Notes: generated by a model from the sequence alone, not told the origin. 64,000 nucleotides of DNA from Bacillota bacterium (GCA_012735135.1 JAAYHY010000104.1:1-64000); one strand, 5' to 3'. Shown: positions 49,384 to 59,901, counted from the first letter of the stretch. Translations and numbers: made by a program.

Positions 49384-50187
49384 ATGTTTAAACCATCCCA
49401 ACCCAAGTTTTTATACCGTCTGGTTACAGTAACCCTGGCCCTGGCGCTCTTCGCGTCAAGCGTTTATGGCGTCGCCCGGGTCGAACCCAGTAAATTCCTT
49501 TTTACGCTAAAACCGGGCGAACGGATCACAGAGGCGATTAAAGTCACCAATACCCAAGCGACGGTGGCGGAATATACGGCCGTCATTTATGATTGGACGC
49601 TGAACGACGAAGGCCACCTGGTAACTTCTCCCGCCGGACAACGGGCAGATACTTTAGCCGGCCTGATAAAATTTAACCCCCGCCGCTTTAAACTGGAACC
49701 AGGCCAAAGCCAGTATGTCCGTTTTACCCTGACCGCTCCCAAAGACGGCGATTGGTTGGAGAGAAGGGGGATTATCTTTTTTGAGGAAAGCCGTCCCCCG
49801 GAAGACAATGCGGTTGGCTCGACCGTCGTCATCCAAGTCGGCGCCACCGTTTATCTAAGCTTTACGGAAACGGTCAATTCTTTCCGCGCCTATGGCCTAA
49901 AAATCGAAACCGGGGAAGAAGGCCCGCCCGTTCTCCTCATTGATCTGGCCAATGAAGGGCAAGCCCATATCAGCTACCGGGTCAACTACCGGATCACTAA
50001 AGAAAGTGGCGGACTTTTCGAAGAAAACACCTCCGGGGAACAACTGATTCTGCCGGGCAGTCGATATGTTGCCCGCTTTCCCTTTACGAACACCCCGCCG
50101 GCGGGTAACTACAAAATTACGGTCAACATCAGTTTTACCGGGACAGCACGGACCCTCTCGAAAGTAGTCCCGTTTTCCATACCCTGA
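49384..50187 (+). CDS. PapD-like periplasmic chaperone
   Basis: Signal peptide; RVEPSKFLFTLKPGERITEAIKVTNTQATVAEYTAVIYDW...RFKLEPGQSQYVRFTLTAP...ERRGIIFFEE: PapD-type domain pattern, second Ig-like domain. Confidence 0.7.
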   Translation: MFKPSQPKFLYRLVTVTLALALFASSVYGVARVEPSKFLFTLKPGERITEAIKVTNTQATVAEYTAVIYDWTLNDEGHLVTSPAGQRADTLAGLIKFNPRRFKLEPGQSQYVRFTLTAPKDGDWLERRGIIFFEESRPPEDNAVGSTVVIQVGATVYLSFTETVNSFRAYGLKIETGEEGPPVLLIDLANEGQAHISYRVNYRITKESGGLFEENTSGEQLILPGSRYVARFPFTNTPPAGNYKITVNISFTGTARTLSKVVPFSIP

Positions 50188-50228
50188 GTTATGTCCTTGT
50201 GGCGGACCGGAATTAGGGGGAATCAAAA

Positions 50229-53200
50229 ATGGTAAACAAAAGCAATCATGCTTTTTGCTTTAAATCACTAAGCGCTGTTCTGATCTGTTTCTTCCTTGCG
50301 TTAGGCGCCGGAACGCAGCTTTACGGCCAAGAATCCACCCCCATGGAGACCAGCATCGCCCTGCTGGTAATTAAAGTGGGAGATAATATTTACTTCCAGG
50401 ACCCCGCCTTTGAACTTCTGGACCTTGACACTCATCTCTTAGTCCCGGTCAACCGTCTGGCAACCAGCCTTGACCTGGATCTGTCTTATCACCGGAGCGA
50501 AAAGAAACTGGTGCTTACCAATAACCTTAACCAAAAGAAAGCCGAGATCTTTTGGGAAGAGAAACTCTACCGGATCGACAACCGCCTTTTTTTAAGCAAA
50601 GAACCACCCCTTTTCTTCCAGGGGAATGTCTTTGTCAGTCTTCCTTTTCTCGCATCCTTCCTGGAGGCTGAATTTGACTGGGATTTTCGTTATCAAGCGC
50701 TTACGCTTAATGTAGAAGAAGGTTTACTTAAAGCAACGCCAGCCACGATCAGGCCGGAACTTTCGGAAAAGGCCGCCCAAAAAGAACTGCCGCCCAAAGA
50801 AGGCCCGCCCTTCGCCTTAAGTTCAGTCCGGTATAAATTCGGGCTGGAACACCGGAAGGAGGCCCCTAACGATAAGAGCCTCGACGGACTCTTTAAACTA
50901 CGGTTGGATGGCTATGCCGGAGAGTGGGCGCTTTCTGCCGCCGGTGGGGTTAGACAGGATTTTTACAACGGGGTTCTTACGCCCGAACTCTCCCTTTTGC
51001 GAGCCGAGTACCATAAAGATAATGAACTCATCATCATCGGCAATGCCGATCTTGATCTAGAGAAAACCTTCGGGAAAAAAGAGATCTGGGGCGCTTTATA
51101 TATGACCCCCGACTTCCAGTTCCGCAGGGAATTGTTTGCCTATACCGACGTGTCCGGCCCTGCGGAAGCCGGCGATCAGGTTTTACTTTATCTAAATGAT
51201 CTGCTCTGGGAGACTAAACAGTTGGATGCCGACGGCACATACCTTTTTCTTGATGTACCTTTACAGATTAACCGGGTGAATCGCCTCCGGGTGGTGATCC
51301 AAAAAGCCGACGGGGAGACTTATGAAACGATCCGTGAGGTCGCTGCTAGTCCCCGTATCTTATCGAAAGACCGGAACGAACTGACGGTCGCCACCGGTCT
51401 TTACCGGAAAAACGGCGTTAACGAGTGGGAAGGGGCTATGGTCGGCTACCGGCAACAGATCGCCTTAACGGAAAATATCACCTTTGGCCAAGAAACCTCG
51501 GTATCCGCTCCCTACATCAATTTTCCCGAATATAGCTATATCGGTGCTGACACAGGTATCGCTTTTCGGCTGAATAAAAACCTTATTTTTACCCTCGACT
51601 GGTTAATCGGGGGGGAAATTGGGAAAGAGGTCAACACCGGAATTGAATCTTCCCTTTTATACTGTTTAGAGAAGGGTTTTTTCGAAAGCGTGATCTACTA
51701 TATACCGGAGCCGGTGACCAAAGGGGTCCGCTCACAAGCCGGTCAAGGAACCAAGCTCCGTTCCGAACATGAACTCCAAAATAACCTGCTCTTCGAGGCC
51801 GAGGGGTATTTATCCAAATCCACTCCGGAATCCCCCCCCTGGTCTGCAGACGGCGTTAACCTGTCCCTGACGAAAAGATACGGCCATTATAACCAAAACA
51901 GTCTGGCCGGACAGGTAAATAAAAAGTGGTTGACCCAAGAGGTCAAGGCCGGCCACTATAAAGCAGACGTAACTAGCGGCGCCGTCAAACATACCCTCCG
52001 GGAACGGACCGTCGGCGCCAGTACGGAAGGGGAAGTGGTGAACACCAGGTATTATTGGGACAACAACGGTCCATATCGCCGGCTTAATCTAAACGTCAAA
52101 ACCGATTTGACTTTGGCTTTGACCAATAACTTCCTTTTTGGTCTGGCTTTGGATACGGTCAATACTTGGCAGGAAGAAACCTATAGAGGCTTACGCCTCC
52201 TCGGCGAAACCGACGCCAAATGGAGCTTAACCGATGATACCCTGTTGGCCGGAAATATAACCCTCGAAAGCAGCAATGACCCGCAAAAAGATCCTTCTTT
52301 TCACCTGAAAAAATTAAAAACCGGCCTTCTCTTTCAGCATTTTTTCAACCCGGAATTAAATATGTACGCCGAAGCCAGCCGTGCCCGCGAGTCGTTTCGG
52401 GTTGAAGCGAACGTTTATCGCTATACCACCGCCCGCCTAGGGCTCAATTGGCATACCACCGACCGGACCGGAAAGATCGGGGGGCAAATCGGTTACCGCT
52501 CGCCGGTGGGAAGCCGGGTATTCCCCCAGTGGTCTTACCGTTTAAGCTTGGAGAAATACCTGCCTTCCGCCTTTTTAGTGGAATTGACCCTTGAACGCCT
52601 TTTTGATGGAATCTGGGATCCGAATCCGGAGGATGTGATCCGTTTCACGGTCAGCCGTGCCCTTAGTTTTGCCGACGGGAAGATCAAACCTTACCGCTAT
52701 ACCGAAGAAGATCTGTCCGCACGGGTCGGCGGGGTGGTCTATTTGGATATCAACGCCAACGGCCGGTTTGATGAAGGAGACAAAACCCTCGCCGGAATTA
52801 AAATTCTCGCCGATGGACGGCTTGCCATCTCCAATGAGAAGGGGGAATATATGTTCTCGAATTTACCCCCCGGTATTTACCGCGTGGATTTTCATCTTCC
52901 TTCGTTGCCGGCAAATTACACCCCCGTCACCGAGCCCCAGTTAATTCGGCTCCGCGCGCAAGAAAACTTCTTTATCGATTTCGCGGTGACTGTTAATGGC
53001 TCCGTCAGTGGTCTTGTTTTCCATGACATCAATGCCGACGGACAATTGAACCCCGGTGAACAACCTTTATCCTGGGTCGGTGTGATCCTTGATGAGGGCC
53101 GGCAAAAAATCTTTACCGGTGCGGACGGCACTTTCTACTTCGAAGGGGTCTCCCTGGGCGCCCATACCATTACCCTGGACCCGGAGAGTCTCCCTGCCGG

Positions 53201-53297
53201 TCTCACCATTTCCGGCCATGATCTAAAAACCGTAATCCTAACGGAAGAGGAGTTGGATGTGGCGGATCTTCTTTTCCCGTTGGTCAAAACCGATTAG
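50229..53297 (+). CDS. usher-like outer-membrane beta-barrel protein with N-terminal stalk-like and C-terminal SdrD-B/CarboxypepD_reg-like domains
   Basis: Usher plug-like FAYTDVSGPAEAGDQVLLYLNDLLWETKQLDADGTYLFLDVPLQINRVNRLRVVIQ; many amphipathic strands; VVYLDINANGRFDEGDKTLAGIKI and VFHDINADGQLNPGEQPL repeats. Confidence 0.7.
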   Translation: MVNKSNHAFCFKSLSAVLICFFLALGAGTQLYGQESTPMETSIALLVIKVGDNIYFQDPAFELLDLDTHLLVPVNRLATSLDLDLSYHRSEKKLVLTNNLNQKKAEIFWEEKLYRIDNRLFLSKEPPLFFQGNVFVSLPFLASFLEAEFDWDFRYQALTLNVEEGLLKATPATIRPELSEKAAQKELPPKEGPPFALSSVRYKFGLEHRKEAPNDKSLDGLFKLRLDGYAGEWALSAAGGVRQDFYNGVLTPELSLLRAEYHKDNELIIIGNADLDLEKTFGKKEIWGALYMTPDFQFRRELFAYTDVSGPAEAGDQVLLYLNDLLWETKQLDADGTYLFLDVPLQINRVNRLRVVIQKADGETYETIREVAASPRILSKDRNELTVATGLYRKNGVNEWEGAMVGYRQQIALTENITFGQETSVSAPYINFPEYSYIGADTGIAFRLNKNLIFTLDWLIGGEIGKEVNTGIESSLLYCLEKGFFESVIYYIPEPVTKGVRSQAGQGTKLRSEHELQNNLLFEAEGYLSKSTPESPPWSADGVNLSLTKRYGHYNQNSLAGQVNKKWLTQEVKAGHYKADVTSGAVKHTLRERTVGASTEGEVVNTRYYWDNNGPYRRLNLNVKTDLTLALTNNFLFGLALDTVNTWQEETYRGLRLLGETDAKWSLTDDTLLAGNITLESSNDPQKDPSFHLKKLKTGLLFQHFFNPELNMYAEASRARESFRVEANVYRYTTARLGLNWHTTDRTGKIGGQIGYRSPVGSRVFPQWSYRLSLEKYLPSAFLVELTLERLFDGIWDPNPEDVIRFTVSRALSFADGKIKPYRYTEEDLSARVGGVVYLDINANGRFDEGDKTLAGIKILADGRLAISNEKGEYMFSNLPPGIYRVDFHLPSLPANYTPVTEPQLIRLRAQENFFIDFAVTVNGSVSGLVFHDINADGQLNPGEQPLSWVGVILDEGRQKIFTGADGTFYFEGVSLGAHTITLDPESLPAGLTISGHDLKTVILTEEELDVADLLFPLVKTD

Positions 53298-53383
53298 TCT
53301 GCCTCCCGGCTTTACGCTTTCCCGGATCTTCGGTTTTGACTAGGTGTTCAATATTAAGGAGAAAAGGTTCATCATTTAAAATT

Positions 53384-53411
53384 AAGGCAGTGCCGGCCAC
53401 AGCACTGCCTT
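53384..53411. terminator. hairpin between convergent genes
   Basis: AGGCAGTGC cggccaca GCACTGCCT TTTATTT. Confidence 0.75.
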
Positions 53412-53657
53412 TTATTTCTCCCTATACCGGTATAAGAGATCAAAATCGGTCTCAAGATTTTCCATTTTTTTGCTGAACCAAACTCGCGCGTCATCCAAAG
53501 CTTTGTTATAGATTACCGTGCCGAGGTTGTTAAGGAAAAAGTCTAATATGTTTTCCGCGGCGATTACGCCAATGGTTTCTTCTCTTTCCTGTTCAAAAAA
53601 AGTTTGCACCTCCTGAACCAGGAGCTTCTTTTCTTCCGGAGAAAGATTGATTGCCAT
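53412..53657 (-). CDS. DUF2164 family protein
   Basis: INLSPEEKKLLVQEVQTFFEQEREETIGVIAAENILDFFLNNLG; start 53657 or 53663. Confidence 0.8.
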   Translation of the reverse strand: MAINLSPEEKKLLVQEVQTFFEQEREETIGVIAAENILDFFLNNLGTVIYNKALDDARVWFSKKMENLETDFDLLYRYREK

Positions 53658-53730
53658 CCCCATCCCTCTTTCCACAGTTATTGACGTATCCGGAAACGCC
53701 CACCGGTGCCCTATCTTTCCTTTACAAACA

Positions 53731-54387
53731 TTAGCACCCCAAAAGGTGACAAAATTCTTCCGGGCAAAAAACAGCAAGTGTCGCTGCTCTCCAGGTAACA
53801 CGGGGGTTATCGGCAGCGGTCCCTACCCCGATGACCCGCATACCGGCAGCCAAGGCTGCTTCCACCCCGGCATCGGCATCTTCAACAACAACACAATGGG
53901 AGGGGGCAACCCGTAGCCTCTCCGCCGCCAGCAAAAAAACTTCCGGGTCAGGTTTGCTTTTCGTAAGGTCATTCCCATCAACAACCACATCAAAGTAGTC
54001 TTTTAGACCAATCCGTTCCAGAATTAACGGTGTATTCTTACTGGAAGAACCAACTGCAATCTTGATCCCCTTTTTTCTTAGCTCTGTCAAGATTACCATA
54101 ACTCCGGGTAAAATACAATCGGGTGTCAACTCCTGAACAAACTGACGATAATAAGCGTTTTTCCGATCGGCCAGCGCTTTGATCTCCTCCGGATAATAGG
54201 TCCGTTCCGCCTTTTCCAAGATAATCGCCAAAGAATCCATCCGGCCGACACCCCGTAACCGCCGGTTAATCTCCGCATCGAAATAGATGCCTTCCTCCCC
54301 GGTCAATCTTTTCCAGGCCCGGTAATGGCAATCATCCGTCGCCACAATAACCCCATCCAGATCAAAAATAACCGCTTCCGTCTTCAA
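53731..54387 (-). CDS. pgmB: beta-phosphoglucomutase (HAD)
   Basis: AVIFDLDGVIVATDDCHYRAWKRL; GSSSKN; KPDPEVFL. TTG start after GGAGGATTGAC. Confidence 0.9.
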   Translation of the reverse strand: MKTEAVIFDLDGVIVATDDCHYRAWKRLTGEEGIYFDAEINRRLRGVGRMDSLAIILEKAERTYYPEEIKALADRKNAYYRQFVQELTPDCILPGVMVILTELRKKGIKIAVGSSSKNTPLILERIGLKDYFDVVVDGNDLTKSKPDPEVFLLAAERLRVAPSHCVVVEDADAGVEAALAAGMRVIGVGTAADNPRVTWRAATLAVFCPEEFCHLLGC

Positions 54388-54389
54388 AG

Positions 54390-56777
54390 TCAATCCTCCT
54401 CCGGTCCACCTTGATCTAGCGGCCCATGCCAAGGTTCCTTACCGAGCATTTTTTCCTCGGCAAAGTGATAGATGACGAGAGGATCGCCCTGTAGCAACCG
54501 GTAAGCGGCCCCGTTCCGGTCCACAGTTACCATGATTTTCCTCCCCCGGTAGCTTACCTGGAACCTGTATCCTTGCCAATGGGCGGGTAAATAGGGGGCA
54601 AAACATAAGCGATCTCCGCAAACCCGCATCCCGGCAAAACCATAGACCACACCCATCCAAGCTCCCCCCATGCTCGCCGTGTGAATTCCATCTTTCGTAT
54701 TGCCATTATAATCATCCAGATCCAAACGGACCGTCGCCCTAAAGTAGTCATAAGCCTTCCCATGATAAGCAGGAAGGCGGCTGGTAGTGCCGATTTCAGA
54801 AGCGACAATACTGAAGATCGCGGGCGAAAGGGAGGAGTCATGGGTGGTCAGGGGTTCATAATAGTCGTAGTTTCGTTTCTTCTGGTCGGCGGAGAAATAA
54901 TGGCCAAGCAAAAACAAGGCCAGTACCACATCGGCTTGTTTGCAGACTTGGGCCCGGTAAAGGAGTAAAGGATGGTAATGAAGGAGTAAAGGAAACTTCT
55001 CCGGTGGAGTCGCTTCCAGATCCCAAACGGGTTTATCTAAAAAGGTATCATCCTGGGCCAAGATCCCCCGGCTCGGATCATAGGGAAGATACATTTCTTC
55101 CCCTGCTTTCACCCAGAGGCCAACCTCTTCCGCCGTCAGACCGATTTTAGTCGCTAACCTCCGGTAAACAGCGGGAGCCTCTTCCTCTAGCCAGATGGCG
55201 ACACGGGCGGCAAAGGCCAGATGTTCCCTGGCCATCAGATTGGTGTAACAGTTATTATCCACCAAAGCCGTGTATTCATCAGGTCCGGTGACAACGTTGA
55301 TACAGAACCGTCCATCTTTACGGGGGTTAAAAAAACCCACCGCCATCCAGAACCGGGCGGTCTCAAAGAGAATCTCCGCGCCATAGTCCGTTAAAAAATC
55401 CCAGTCTCCCGTGATCTCCACATATTTTTGGATGGCATAGGCGATATCGGCATTGATATGATACTGGGCGGTTCCCGCCGGAAAGAAGGTGGAACACTCC
55501 GCGCCTCCGATCGTGCGCCATGGGTAAAGGGCCCCCCGGGAGAGACCAATCTCCCAAGCCCGCCTGCGGGCTTGGTCCAATGTACGGTAGCGGTAAAGTA
55601 ATAAGGCTTTAGCCACGGCTGGATTGTAATTGAGAAAGAACGGCATGATGTAGATCTCCGTGTCCCAGAAATAGTGCCCTTCGTAGCCTTCGCCGGTCAA
55701 CCCTTTGGCGCCGATGCTGGTGAAGCCGTCGGTTCCAGCCGCCTGGAGCAAGTGAAAGGCATTAAACCGCAGGCCTTGTTGTACATGATCGTCCCCTTCT
55801 ATTTCAATGTCGGCCTGTTCCCAAAAGCCGTCGAGAAAAGCTTTTTGTTCTTGACACAAATACGCAAAGCCGTCCCTTTCCGCTTCTTTGGCCCAAGTTT
55901 CGGCCGCTGTCATCAGATCGGCCCCGGCCTCCCCCTGGCGGGCAGTTAAATAGGCTAAATATTTGTAAAGCCGTACCGGTTTCCCCGCTTCCGCGGCAAA
56001 TTCATAGCTGGCCCCGACCATTAAAGGCCGGACAATCGTCTCCACCTTACTCAAGGGGCCGTCGGTTTGGTTGCACATCGCACAAGCCAAATAAAGACCG
56101 GATTTCTTCGTCCTTTGCCAGAGGATTCCCCCTCTGGAATCGATCTTGCGCTTTTCCACTTCCAAACTTCTTCCTTTTAGAGCTGAGCCGACCCGGGGAT
56201 CCTTTTTCATTTCCAGATTCCGTACGTCGCCATCAAGGGCGGAAAAGAGGCGGATCTTTCCACAAAAATTGAGGGGGGTTACTTCATAAGCGATGGCGGC
56301 CACCGGTTTCCTGGTTAATGAGACTAACCGGGTGATCGCCAGCCTCACCTCGCGCCCAGCCGGCGACCGCCATACCAAAGCACGGCGTAAAACCCCATTT
56401 TTCAGATCCAGTGTTCTCCGGTAAGTCAGCAGCTCACCGGTGAAGATCTGAAACTCCTCCTCTTCCAGATAAAGTTTGATCAATTTCCCGTTGGTAATGT
56501 TCAGCATGGTCTGGCTTTTTTCCGGATAACCGAAGGCGGCCTCCGGATATTTCAGATCTCCCGTCTCATAAAAGCCATTAATATAAGTCCCTTCCACGCT
56601 GGTTCCAGCCGGTCCGTTATATCCTTCCTCAAAATTACCCCGCATGCCCAGATAACCGTTGCCCAGTGAAAAAATGGTCTCATTCCGTAAATTATAAGCC
56701 GGTAAAAATTGCTCTTCGCTAACTTCCCACGGGGACACAGGATAAATCGGCGCCCCTTCTTTCGGTCGCTTTTTCAA
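54390..56777 (-). CDS. GH65 family disaccharide phosphorylase
   Basis: FSLGNGYLGMRGNFEEGY; GEGYEGHYFWDTEIY; VTGPDEYTALVDNNCYTNLMA. Confidence 0.92.
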   Translation of the reverse strand: MKKRPKEGAPIYPVSPWEVSEEQFLPAYNLRNETIFSLGNGYLGMRGNFEEGYNGPAGTSVEGTYINGFYETGDLKYPEAAFGYPEKSQTMLNITNGKLIKLYLEEEEFQIFTGELLTYRRTLDLKNGVLRRALVWRSPAGREVRLAITRLVSLTRKPVAAIAYEVTPLNFCGKIRLFSALDGDVRNLEMKKDPRVGSALKGRSLEVEKRKIDSRGGILWQRTKKSGLYLACAMCNQTDGPLSKVETIVRPLMVGASYEFAAEAGKPVRLYKYLAYLTARQGEAGADLMTAAETWAKEAERDGFAYLCQEQKAFLDGFWEQADIEIEGDDHVQQGLRFNAFHLLQAAGTDGFTSIGAKGLTGEGYEGHYFWDTEIYIMPFFLNYNPAVAKALLLYRYRTLDQARRRAWEIGLSRGALYPWRTIGGAECSTFFPAGTAQYHINADIAYAIQKYVEITGDWDFLTDYGAEILFETARFWMAVGFFNPRKDGRFCINVVTGPDEYTALVDNNCYTNLMAREHLAFAARVAIWLEEEAPAVYRRLATKIGLTAEEVGLWVKAGEEMYLPYDPSRGILAQDDTFLDKPVWDLEATPPEKFPLLLHYHPLLLYRAQVCKQADVVLALFLLGHYFSADQKKRNYDYYEPLTTHDSSLSPAIFSIVASEIGTTSRLPAYHGKAYDYFRATVRLDLDDYNGNTKDGIHTASMGGAWMGVVYGFAGMRVCGDRLCFAPYLPAHWQGYRFQVSYRGRKIMVTVDRNGAAYRLLQGDPLVIYHFAEEKMLGKEPWHGPLDQGGPEED

Positions 56778-56882
56778 GATGCTTCTCCTTTGCCATGCTG
56801 ATTAGTGGTTAACCATTCGGGTTAGGTATCCTAGGGGACGGGTCCGGATTGACCACCCGGACCCGTTTCTCCCCATTGGGTT

Positions 56883-58088
56883 TTATCGCTTGTTATCTTC
56901 GATATACTTCGCCCATTTTTCCAAAGTCGGTTTGACCGGCTTACCTTCGATGACACATTCCCGGAAAGCTTCGTTCAATGCCTTTTCCACCGCGGAGTAG
57001 TAGACCAGGTTCGGCCGGGCTTCGGCGTGGGCCAGGGCTTCATTGATCGCGTCAAAGTACGGTTGTTGCCAGGCGGCTACTTTTCCGTAGGCATCGCTCC
57101 GCACCGCCGGCCAACCATTATGCGTCGTCAGGACCTCCTGAACTTCTTTGGAGATCAAGTATTTAGCCAGCTCAATCGCGAGCATTTTGTTGGGAGCGCC
57201 TTTCGGAATGCCGATTACTTCCCCGCCAAGGACGTGCGATTCTTTCACCGGACCACGCCAACCGTGGTAGGCTAAAACTTCTTTCTTGCCGCCATCCTTA
57301 ACAATGACATTCATCCCAAAAGGCCAGTTTTGGCCCAGATAAACCGATTCGGTGGCAATATGTTGGTTCATAAAGTTCCAATTGGCTGTCTTCGAGTCGG
57401 GGGAGAGATAAGGCCAGAGTTTTTGGAGGAACATGAAAGCTTCAAAACAGCCTTTATCATTCAACACCACCGGATCCCCGCCGGCGCTGCGGCAGAAATC
57501 AAAGAGATGGGCTGCGGTGCAAGACGAAAGGTCGGCTTTGATCGCCACCCGGCCGACGCCTTCTTTTTCATAGAAAAACTTCGCCACTTCGAAGAGTTGA
57601 TCCCAATTGGCCGGGGGCTCCAAACCATACTGGGCAAACTTGGCCGAATTGTAGAAAGCAATCTCCACATTGGGACGGTAAGGCAAAAAGTATAATTTTC
57701 CGTCAAATTCACCCACTTCCACCAGGGAAGGATAGACGGTGGCCGGGATCAGGGAACGAAAGGCGCTGAGATCTTCCACTAAATCTTTCTCCACCAAAGT
57801 AGCCAAACGCATATTATCCTGGGCAATCAGGTCAATATCCATCCGGTTGGCCCGGACCCGGGCTTCCAGAATTTTTTCGGTGTCCTGCGCTTCTGCTTGG
57901 TAGGCTTCGATTTTGACGTTATGCTCTTTTTCAAAAGCGGGGAAGACCAACTCCCGCATAACCTTCCATTCTTCTTCCGCCAGTCCCATAATCACCTTAA
58001 TACTTTTGGGCGCCGCCGCGGTCACAAGGGAAAAGACCAAACTGAGCAGCGCCAAACCGAACAGGAAGCGAAGGGTTCTTTTCATCAA
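56883..58088 (-). CDS. sugar ABC transporter substrate-binding protein (family 1)
   Basis: Signal peptide without lipobox Cys (FSLVTAAAPKSIKV); GKLYFLPYRPNVEIAFYN. Confidence 0.9.
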   Translation of the reverse strand: MMKRTLRFLFGLALLSLVFSLVTAAAPKSIKVIMGLAEEEWKVMRELVFPAFEKEHNVKIEAYQAEAQDTEKILEARVRANRMDIDLIAQDNMRLATLVEKDLVEDLSAFRSLIPATVYPSLVEVGEFDGKLYFLPYRPNVEIAFYNSAKFAQYGLEPPANWDQLFEVAKFFYEKEGVGRVAIKADLSSCTAAHLFDFCRSAGGDPVVLNDKGCFEAFMFLQKLWPYLSPDSKTANWNFMNQHIATESVYLGQNWPFGMNVIVKDGGKKEVLAYHGWRGPVKESHVLGGEVIGIPKGAPNKMLAIELAKYLISKEVQEVLTTHNGWPAVRSDAYGKVAAWQQPYFDAINEALAHAEARPNLVYYSAVEKALNEAFRECVIEGKPVKPTLEKWAKYIEDNKR

Positions 58089-58162
58089 TCGGATCCTCCT
58101 CTATTATTTTTTGATCTTACTTACCCATAACCGGTAAAAACTTTTTTTCCGTGTCCACCTCC

Positions 58163-59038
58163 TCAATACTTTATAGCGCCGGAGAGATAATCATTTCGCA
58201 GGAAGTTTTGCAGAACAAAAGTAACCACCATAACCGGGATCGTTAAGAAAACTGCATAGGCGGCCGATTCAAACCAGTTTCCCCGGCGCACGTAATAATA
58301 GGTTTTGATCGGAAGGGTCGACTCGGCCAGACAAAGGTAAACAGCATAGGTGAATTCATTCCAAGACTCCAGCCAGCATAAGATACTGGCCGCCGCGATC
58401 CCGGTCAGGGAGAGCGGTAAAACCACCTTAGCCAAGGCCTGTACCTTATCACACCCGTCCACCATGGCTGATTGTTCCAGATCCTTGGGAATTGAATCAA
58501 AAGTTCCCGTTAAGATCCAGGCCATCAAGGGTAAAACCTTGATCAGATGGGCCAGGATCAAGCCCAAATTGGTGTCGACCAACCCCCAGCGGACAAAGGT
58601 AACCGAGATCGGCAGGGCGATTCCGACCTCGGGAAACATCCGGGTGGAAAAGATCGCGAGCAAGACGCCATATTTTATCTTCCGTGGCAAGCGGGAGATG
58701 ACATAAGCCCCCGGAGCGGCGATAATTATACCGGAAAGAGCGACAAAAGTGGCCACCACTATACTTTTCCAGAGAGGGACCCAGATGTGGCCGGCGGCCA
58801 AAACTTTGCGCCAATGGCTCCAAGTAAAATTCTTAATTAAAAAGGGCGGGTGTTGCGTGAGAATATCTTGGGGCGCGCTGACGGAGATCTTAATCAGGAG
58901 CAGAATCGGGGCCAGGATAAAGAAGATCGTCAGCGCAATAAAGAGGACCCGCATACTTCGGCTAAAGGCCCGGTAAAACTTTTTCCGATTCCTGGTTCTC
59001 TCCACCAAGGCAAGGTCCATCCGTTTCACTGTTTTCAT
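58163..59038 (-). CDS. carbohydrate ABC permease (MalG-like)
   Basis: EQSAMVDGCDKVQALAKVVLPLSLTGIAA. Confidence 0.92.
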   Translation of the reverse strand: MKTVKRMDLALVERTRNRKKFYRAFSRSMRVLFIALTIFFILAPILLLIKISVSAPQDILTQHPPFLIKNFTWSHWRKVLAAGHIWVPLWKSIVVATFVALSGIIIAAPGAYVISRLPRKIKYGVLLAIFSTRMFPEVGIALPISVTFVRWGLVDTNLGLILAHLIKVLPLMAWILTGTFDSIPKDLEQSAMVDGCDKVQALAKVVLPLSLTGIAAASILCWLESWNEFTYAVYLCLAESTLPIKTYYYVRRGNWFESAAYAVFLTIPVMVVTFVLQNFLRNDYLSGAIKY

Positions 59039-59901
59039 TGGTCAACCTCCCTTGAACCAACCGTTAAAATATAACCGAAGACAAACAGGGCGATCACGAT
59101 TAACAAAATGGTGGAAGCCGCGCCGGAGGCGTGGATATTATTGTAATCAAAATATTCACTATAGGCATAGGTTCCAAGAAACATCGTGTTCCGCCCGGCA
59201 AGCACCATCGGTAATTCAAAGATACGGAAGGCGTCAATCGCCCGTAAGATCAGGGCGATGGTAAAGAAGGGTTTAATCAGAGGCAAAGTTATCCGGAAAA
59301 AATGTTGCGCCGGGGAAGCGCCGTCAATTGCCGAAGCTTCGTAAACATCGGCCGGAATACTCTCCAAACCGGAAAGGAGCAGAATGATCACCAGCGGCGT
59401 AACTTTCCACATATCGGCAACGGCAACCATAAATAGGGTCCGGAGGCCTCCCTGCGCCCAGTCAATAGGTAACTTAATCAAACCTAGCCGGTAGAGGAAT
59501 TCATTTAGGTATCCGTTCGAACTGAAAATGTATAACATAACTACCCCGGAGACAATCGTCGGGACCCCCATCGGAATCATGGTAATCGCCCGGAAAATGC
59601 CGCGGAACCTGCTTTTGGTGGTTAAAAGCAAGGCAACAACCATCCCGGTACTCATTTCCAACGCCAAACCGATGAACGTGACCAGAATGGTATTCTTCAA
59701 AGCATCACCAAACTTACGGTTACCCACAATCACCCGGTAGTTTTCCAGGGTTGGAAAGGCGCCGCTAACCGGATCCTGAAAGCTATAGAAGATACACTGT
59801 AAGACCGGATAAAGGGTAAAACCGAGGATAAAAAGGAGGAGCGGTAAGACCATCACCATCTCCAGTTTATGGTGTTTAAAAAGGTTTCTTAAGGTTGACA
59901 C
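59035..59901 (-). CDS. carbohydrate ABC permease (MalF-like)
   Basis: YEASAIDGASPAQHFFRITLPLIKPFF. Confidence 0.92.
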   Translation of the reverse strand: MSTLRNLFKHHKLEMVMVLPLLLFILGFTLYPVLQCIFYSFQDPVSGAFPTLENYRVIVGNRKFGDALKNTILVTFIGLALEMSTGMVVALLLTTKSRFRGIFRAITMIPMGVPTIVSGVVMLYIFSSNGYLNEFLYRLGLIKLPIDWAQGGLRTLFMVAVADMWKVTPLVIILLLSGLESIPADVYEASAIDGASPAQHFFRITLPLIKPFFTIALILRAIDAFRIFELPMVLAGRNTMFLGTYAYSEYFDYNNIHASGAASTILLIVIALFVFGYILTVGSREVDQ

